Positions 7,025 through 11,441 of a stretch of DNA of 11,441 bases are shown here, piece after piece. Source of the DNA: Hamiltosporidium magnivora (lineage: Eukaryota > Microsporidia > Dubosqiidae). Below the pieces are notes generated by a model. That model was not told the DNA's origin. It saw only the letters and a program-made list of their open reading frames with translations, and made no database searches. The position numbers and the translations under genes were made by a program. Every line of letters starts with the position of its first letter. Position 1 is the stretch's first letter. The stretch spans positions 1-11,441 of the forward strand of contig PITI01000506.1 of NCBI GenBank assembly GCA_004325065.1, read 5' to 3'.

Positions 7025-7627
7025 ATGGTTGTATTAGAACTTCTTGAAGAAAATGCAAGATTAGATAAAAGAAAGTTTATGGAATCACAACCAGTAGATT
7101 ATACATTAACAGATAATACATTGTTATGTGTTACTTCCGAAATATCGTATTTTCTATTTTTAAATTCATATTTTACTTCTCCGTATGTAGACAGGCCATG
7201 TGAAGGAAATCTAACATTTTACAGTCCCTTTAAAACAATAAACAGATACATTTCTCTTTTATTTATCAAAATGCACATTTTGAATATAGAAAGTCTATGT
7301 GTAGAGCCAGGTGTACTCTCAACATTTCTAAACATTTCTCTTTCAACCACTTCAACCGCAAATTTTATTAATCCTTCACATTTAATACATTCATTATCAT
7401 ATTTTTTAAATAATTTAAATTTTAAAATTGTAAAAATATTTCCGTATTTTTTTATTTCAGTAAATCAGCATCTGTTATTAGATCCAGTACAAGAAGAATA
7501 TGTAAATCGCGATTATCGTATTTTTTGTGTTACTAATGAAGATAAAGATATCTTATTTTTTGAAAAAAATGGTAAAGAATGTTCTTTTAAGGAAATATGT
7601 AGTGTCATGGAAATTATTAGCAAATAA
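7025..7627 (+). CDS. Exosome RNase PH-fold ring subunit, probably Rrp43-like
   Basis: A 200-residue protein that I read as a core-ring subunit of the RNA exosome, the nuclear and cytoplasmic 3'-5' RNA decay and processing machine. Seen: an N-terminal LLEENARLDKRKF (6-18) like the family's helix plus LDGR/PDGR turn; IESLCVEPG (88-96), matching the LCISPG-type segment of Rrp43/EXOSC8; a central strand-helix region (97-130) in which the family's acidic and DG residues are replaced by S, T and N; and LLLDPVQEE (150-158), the family's VDPTxEE signature, followed by a strand and a basic KNGKE turn. Eukaryotic ring subunits are catalytically dead, so loss of acidic residues is expected. It is short beside the roughly 270-residue animal subunit, as microsporidian proteins often are. 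The C5 run upstream fixes the start. Rrp42 or Rrp45 remain possible; the fold assignment is firmer than the subunit name. Confidence 0.65.
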   Translation: MVVLELLEENARLDKRKFMESQPVDYTLTDNTLLCVTSEISYFLFLNSYFTSPYVDRPCEGNLTFYSPFKTINRYISLLFIKMHILNIESLCVEPGVLSTFLNISLSTTSTANFINPSHLIHSLSYFLNNLNFKIVKIFPYFFISVNQHLLLDPVQEEYVNRDYRIFCVTNEDKDILFFEKNGKECSFKEICSVMEIISK

Positions 7628-9429
7628 ATAAATTTTGTAAGTCCTTTCTTAATTTTCTATATTTTTTTAGATTTATAAATCTTCTATTTTAATTTCTTTT
7701 TTATATTTTATTATTAAAAAAGCTATTCTTTTTATTCATTTCATAAAAATAAAAAGATTAGAAATTTTTATTTTAAAATACTTAAAATATTTTTATAGTT
7801 GCCTCGTCATAGAATAACTGTACTGTAATATTACCTATTCCTTACCCATATAATACTAATAGATAATCAGATAATAATTCTCTTGTAATATAATTAAAAT
7901 TTTTATAAATTTATTATTTATAAACTTGTATGTTTTCACAATCTTAAATGAATTAAAATATATTGTATTCTAAATCATAAAATTGTTTTTTTTATTTTTC
8001 CTTTTTATTTTATTTTCCAATTCTTCCGTTTTATTTGTCTCGGCTTTTTATTTGATTATTTTTCTTTATTTTTAGTAAATGCTTTGATTTCGGTCATTTT
8101 ATCCACAATTTGAAATAAAATTTTAGTTTTCTTAGAGTAACCATTATTTTTATTGGCGTGTATAGTAGTGACAGTATTGGTTGTTTATGATACTCATATG
8201 CCTATATGACATCTAGACTACTATTTCACAGCTTTAAGTTTAAATTAAATTAATGTGAAACAATTCTTTAATCCAAAGATTGTTGTATTTATTAAATACC
8301 ATCAACTAATATATGCTTCTACGCTTCCCTGTATTTCTAGATTCTTAAGAAAAATCTCATATTATTTTGTCACAATACCGTTCCAGGTCATCATATAATA
8401 TAATCACTAAAAGTAAAAATTTTCACAATTTATTAGCAAGCAAGTTGACTTCTCTAGTTTTTTCGCTTCAACAATTCAAGGTGATTGGTTTGAAATAAAA
8501 AAATATAACTTTAACAAACTTTAAATACTGTTCGTATAAATTATGTTTTAAATTCTTTTAAATTAATTATCGTATTTCTTTTTAATTATGCCTTTTTAGT
8601 TTAAATTTTAAATTATTAATTAAATTGTTCATTTCAAACCTTTTAATTTTAAATTCTAAAATCTTAATTTATTTTCTTACGATTTTATTTTAATTCTTTA
8701 ATTCTTTATTCTTAATTATTTCAAAGCTTTTTATTTTCTTATGATTTTATTTTAACTCTTTAATTCTTTATTCTTAATTATTTCAAAGCTTTTTATTTTC
8801 TTATGATTTTATTTTATTATCTTCAAAACCTTTTTATTTTTTTACAAACCTTTTTATTTTCTTATAATTTAATTTACTCAAATCATTTAAACTTAAATAC
8901 TTTTTCGAAATAAAATGTTTTTAGAAAAAACTTTCAAAAAGAAAGTCTTTGAACAATAAATTTGATTTATATTAAAGAATTATTTATTCTTTCTATTGTT
9001 TGAAAATTTCAAAAGGAAACTAAAAAAAAATTGTAAAAATAAAAAATTCCTTAATATTTATTCATGTAAATTAACAGGAACCGAATTTAAAAAAATCAAG
9101 AAATATTATTTTTATTAAAAAAAATAAATATTTTTGTAATTAAATATACCGAAATATACATTTTTTCAGTAAAATTTTGAGAAACTTAAATTAAAAAAAA
9201 AACAATTTTTGTAAAAAAAATCAAGAAATATTTAATTTAACATAAAAATCACAAAAATATTTAATTTAATTATTAAAATTGCTCTATAGTATTTTTTTTC
9301 TAAAAATGTAGAAGAATTTAATTAAAATTTTAATTTAATGATCCAAAATTACCAGAATTTATATTTTTCGACATTTTCTCAATTTATTTAATTAACTATT
9401 TTTATTTCTTAAAACTATAAATAAGTTGC
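7628..9429. other. AT-rich spacer with one tandem repeat and possible gene scraps
   Basis: About 1.8 kb between the exosome-subunit and secreted-protein genes. Two overlapping AATAAA hexamers (7623-7628 and 7627-7632) lie across and just after the exosome-gene stop and may serve as a poly(A) signal, though such hexamers are frequent here. Around 8130-8460 GC rises and short protein-like minus-strand stretches appear (8302-8424), separated by stops and frame changes. A 62-bp tandem repeat occupies 8669-8875. The A-rich stretch TCAAGAAATATT recurs near 9095 and 9220. No intact gene is visible. Confidence 0.6.
8669..8875. repeat. 62-bp tandem repeat, about 2.5 copies plus degenerate tail
   Basis: TTATTTTCTTA(C/T)GATTTTATTTTA begins at 8669, 8731 and 8793, exactly 62 bp apart. 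Copies one and two continue with CTTTAATTCTTTATTCTTAA and TTATTTCAAAGCTT. The third breaks off after about 20 bp into shorter, related CAAAACCTTTTTATTTT pieces up to about 8875. It is T-rich on the + strand and has no long frame. Its period and sequence differ from the 68-bp array near eEF2. Confidence 0.8.
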
Positions 9430-9442
9430 AAATTTCATACCC
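9430..9442 (+). promoter_or_regulatory. Promoter of secreted-protein gene: AAATTT and CCC at the ATG
   Basis: AAATTTCATACCC ends directly against the ATG at 9443. Both expected elements are present within 13 bp. If transcription begins at or just after the CCC, the first ATG would be leaderless and the second ATG (9461) would have a leader of about 18 nt. Confidence 0.55.
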
Positions 9443-9862
9443 ATGCATTTCAAAACTCAAATGATTACATGTATATTCTGTTATCTCTCTCTTTTTACAA
9501 GTGTTATGTGTTCAATTGATGAGGAAAAACCAGGATCTGAAAGTCAGGTATTACAAGTACCAGCAATTGAAGCTGATGGAAGGCAACCGTTGGAAGCAAC
9601 TCAAGATACAGAAGCAGTCGAACCTAAAGAAGCAGTCGAATCTACAGAAGCAGTCAAAGCTTTAAATATTGAAGATCGTGAACAAGAAACTGAGAAAATA
9701 CTTGACGAAGATAACGAAAAAGAGAGTCAAGGAGAAGGAGTTGTAAGATCAGGAGAAATTAAAGATGAACTGGATAGATATGCAAATCCACAGGGTTATG
9801 ATGTTGCAGAACATGGCGAAGCTAATGAAGGTCGTTCATCTCCCTGTGGTCCTGCTCTTTAA
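9443..9862 (+). CDS. Secreted acidic protein with EAV repeats, function unknown
   Basis: A 139-residue protein with an N-terminal signal peptide: hydrophobic core about 8-22 (ITCIFCYLSLFTSVM) and likely cleavage near C23-S24, leaving about 115 residues very rich in E, D, Q and A. Residues 57-74 hold three six-residue units ending EAV-x, encoded by three near-identical 18-bp repeats. No membrane segment or cysteine network follows; the only late cysteine is in the C-terminal SSPCGPAL. Starting at M7 instead of M1 would keep the signal peptide. The AAATTT and CCC elements at the start, and a GC level well above the flanks, support a real gene. In a microsporidian such a protein could be a spore-wall component or a protein released to the host, but nothing in the sequence decides this. 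No family recognised. Confidence 0.8.
   Translation: MHFKTQMITCIFCYLSLFTSVMCSIDEEKPGSESQVLQVPAIEADGRQPLEATQDTEAVEPKEAVESTEAVKALNIEDREQETEKILDEDNEKESQGEGVVRSGEIKDELDRYANPQGYDVAEHGEANEGRSSPCGPAL
9611..9664 (+). repeat. 18-bp coding repeat, three units, in secreted protein
   Basis: GAAGCAGTCGAACCTAAA, GAAGCAGTCGAATCTACA and GAAGCAGTCAAAGCTTTA lie in tandem and encode EAVEPK, EAVEST and EAVKAL. The third copy is the most diverged. This is an in-frame expansion inside the disordered acidic region. Confidence 0.85.
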
Positions 9863-10998
9863 TTTATTAAAAGTATTATCTTATTCTATTAATATTCCAA
9901 TTTCCTTTTCTTTGTTCAGCTCATAGTTCATAATTTATGTTTTTTATTTTCCTTAAATTTTATTATATTTTACCGTATTTTATCTAATAATTATATTAAT
10001 TATAAAAAACAGTTTAGTAATTATTAGTATATTTTAGTATCTTCTAGTATGAATTTATAAAGAAATATTTTTCTAAAAACTATATTTAATAAAAATATTT
10101 TTTGTTAAAGATTAGTAAAAAAACGTATTAATCATTTATTTTGTTACTAAATTACTAGATGAGGTAATCTACATAGACTTATATGATATTGATAGATATG
10201 ATATTCGGTAATAAGCTCTTTAATTGTTCACATATGAATATAAATCTACTTAAGTTTTAAATGAATATATCTTTTTACAGAATGTTTTAGTTTATATGAA
10301 AGAATAGAATAATGGGAAATTAAAAAGAATCGTTTTTATAAAAAAACTATTTATGAAATTTAAATACTTTTTATGGTTTGTTTTAAAGTCAAAGAGTACA
10401 TAAGAATGTGAAATTAATAATTAAATAGAATTAAGAATTCATAATAAAACAAGAGATTTAAACTGAAATATTTTTGTAAAAGCTGTTAATTTAATCATAG
10501 TAAAACTGTATTCATTTATTGTTGTATCTATAACTTACTATAGGGTGATTTTTGGCGTTTAAGACTAATAGAGAAACAGAAATTATGCAACTAACATAGA
10601 TTAAAGCAGTTTACATGTTACAGCTTCTCTTCCATCCTCCTGAAATTCACAAGAAAAAACAGATAATAAAACTGCGCAAAAAGTATAGAATTAAGCGTTT
10701 GGGTAATAAATTGAACAGTTTGGCATGAATAAACCATCAATGAAATGTATTTTATTTTCTTTCGTATTCATTTACTTTTTTTAAATATTTTCAACTGTAA
10801 AAAAGTAGAAATGTATGGTGTTATTTTTATCCATAACTCACTCAAATAACAGTAATATTCTAAAATTTGTAAAATATAAAAGAATGAATAATCAATATAA
10901 AATAAAATTTAAATAAAGAAGAAAATCTTTTTTAAAGATATTGATTCGACTTATTATACTACTGTAAAATATTTTTTGCGCAATACTTTCAACATTAT
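9863..10998. other. AT-rich spacer, no confident gene
   Basis: About 1.1 kb between the convergent secreted-protein gene (+) and the right-edge minus-strand frame. Most is under 20% GC and featureless. At about 10540-10740 GC rises somewhat, and a 39-codon minus-strand frame from ATG at 10737 to a stop at 10618 has protein-like composition with one hydrophobic stretch. It is too short and unsupported to call a gene. No tandem repeat or tRNA is visible. Confidence 0.6.
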
Positions 10999-11403
10999 TT
11001 ATTTTAAAGAAAAATAAATTGCAACCAAAAGTTCAACGATGGTCAAATACCAGCATCGAAAACCGTTTTGAATTTCTTCTGATATATTTTTTTGTGGAAA
11101 GGCGCTTTCCAATAATAACAAGATATTATGGAAAAATTCGATTTTGTTATTATGAACATCAGCTCTCTTGTCATATAAAAAATACTTGGTTATATTCCAT
11201 ATATGAAAAACGATTAAATTTATCGCGTTTCTCTGTATTAGTCTTGTACTTTCAGGTATTGCAGAGTTGCTATCTATTGCAGAAAAATGTTTGTTAATAG
11301 TCTTGAGTTCTCTGAATATGTTTTTCTGACAATTCTTGATTTTGAAAATTTTTTTTGAGCCTTTTATAATTTTATCTATTGCTGTTGGGTTACATTGCTT
11401 ATT
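10999..11403 (-). pseudogene. ATG-less 134-codon open frame: partial or frameshifted gene
   Basis: On the minus strand a frame of 134 codons stays open from just after a TAG at 11404-11406 to a TAA at 10999-11001. Its composition is clearly protein-like (balanced E, K, N, S, L, I, with W69, W118 and scattered C), unlike random AT-rich frames, yet it has no in-frame ATG. A second minus-strand frame from the window edge (11441) runs protein-like for 21 codons to a TAG at 11376-11378, so the two frames overlap at 11379-11403; one frameshift there would make a single longer gene that continues past 11441. The product has a charged N-terminal half and ends in a hydrophobic segment (about 117-133) capped by lysine, possibly a tail anchor. 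I recognise no family. It could be a broken gene, a sequencing indel, or the last exon of a spliced gene. The + strand frame opposite (11019-11297) starts at TTG and is judged its shadow. Confidence 0.55.
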
Positions 11404-11441
11404 CTACCTATTTTTTTAGTAAGTAATGGATAAAGTGAGTT

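Noticed and set aside
11019..11297. 92-codon + strand open frame
   Set aside because: It begins with TTG, has no promoter-like C-run, and lies antisense to a minus-strand frame with much better protein composition; judged a shadow.
1..11441. tRNA or 5S rRNA genes
   Set aside because: No GGTTCRANTCC-type B box paired with a plausible cloverleaf was seen; the nearest look-alike (GGTTCTACATACC at 6502) does not fit.
1..11441. CRISPR arrays or prokaryotic operon structure
   Set aside because: The tandem arrays have no unique spacers between repeats, genes lack Shine-Dalgarno sites, and the protein set is eukaryotic.

Overview
The window looks like nuclear DNA of a microsporidian with a large, gene-poor, very AT-rich genome. 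The evidence is: an intronless eukaryotic elongation factor 2 read with the standard code; a strongly shortened exosome-ring protein; a small secreted acidic protein; and short C-runs (CCC to CCCCC) with an AAATTT-type box just upstream of three start codons, which is the promoter layout described for Microsporidia. Gene density is low (four intact genes and one broken or partial frame in 11.4 kb), so I would place it with the expanded microsporidian genomes rather than the compact Encephalitozoon type. Species cannot be named from this sequence.

Layout, left to right. 1-120: two copies of an 80-bp-period repeat downstream of eEF2. 146-2836 (-): complete eEF2 of 896 residues with an unusual Asp/Asn-rich repeated insertion in domain II. 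2837-3568: eEF2 promoter followed by three kinds of tandem repeat (a 15-17 bp unit holding AAATTT, an 8-bp AAATTTTT unit, and a degenerate 68-bp unit). 3569-4432 (-): a polytopic membrane protein of unknown function. 4433-about 5945: very AT-rich DNA with no recognisable gene. About 5950-6575: an isolated island of roughly 38% GC with no long reading frame and several plausible RNA helices, the best candidate here for an undescribed structured RNA. 7025-7627 (+): a 200-residue RNase PH-fold exosome subunit, probably Rrp43-like. 7628-9429: AT-rich spacer with a 62-bp tandem repeat and possible decayed coding scraps. 9443-9862 (+): a secreted acidic protein. 9863-10998: AT-rich spacer. 10999-11403 (-): a protein-like open frame with no in-frame ATG, either a pseudogene or the 3' part of a gene that continues past the right edge.

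The genes do not form an operon or pathway. eEF2 (translation) and the exosome subunit (RNA decay) are housekeeping genes; the membrane and secreted proteins are lineage-specific unknowns. What they share is promoter style: each of the three best starts has its C-run 0-20 nt before the ATG, implying very short leaders. In base composition the window alternates between islands of about 30-38% GC (genes and the putative RNA) and spacers of about 10-20% GC, so the composition itself helps locate functional or recently decayed DNA.
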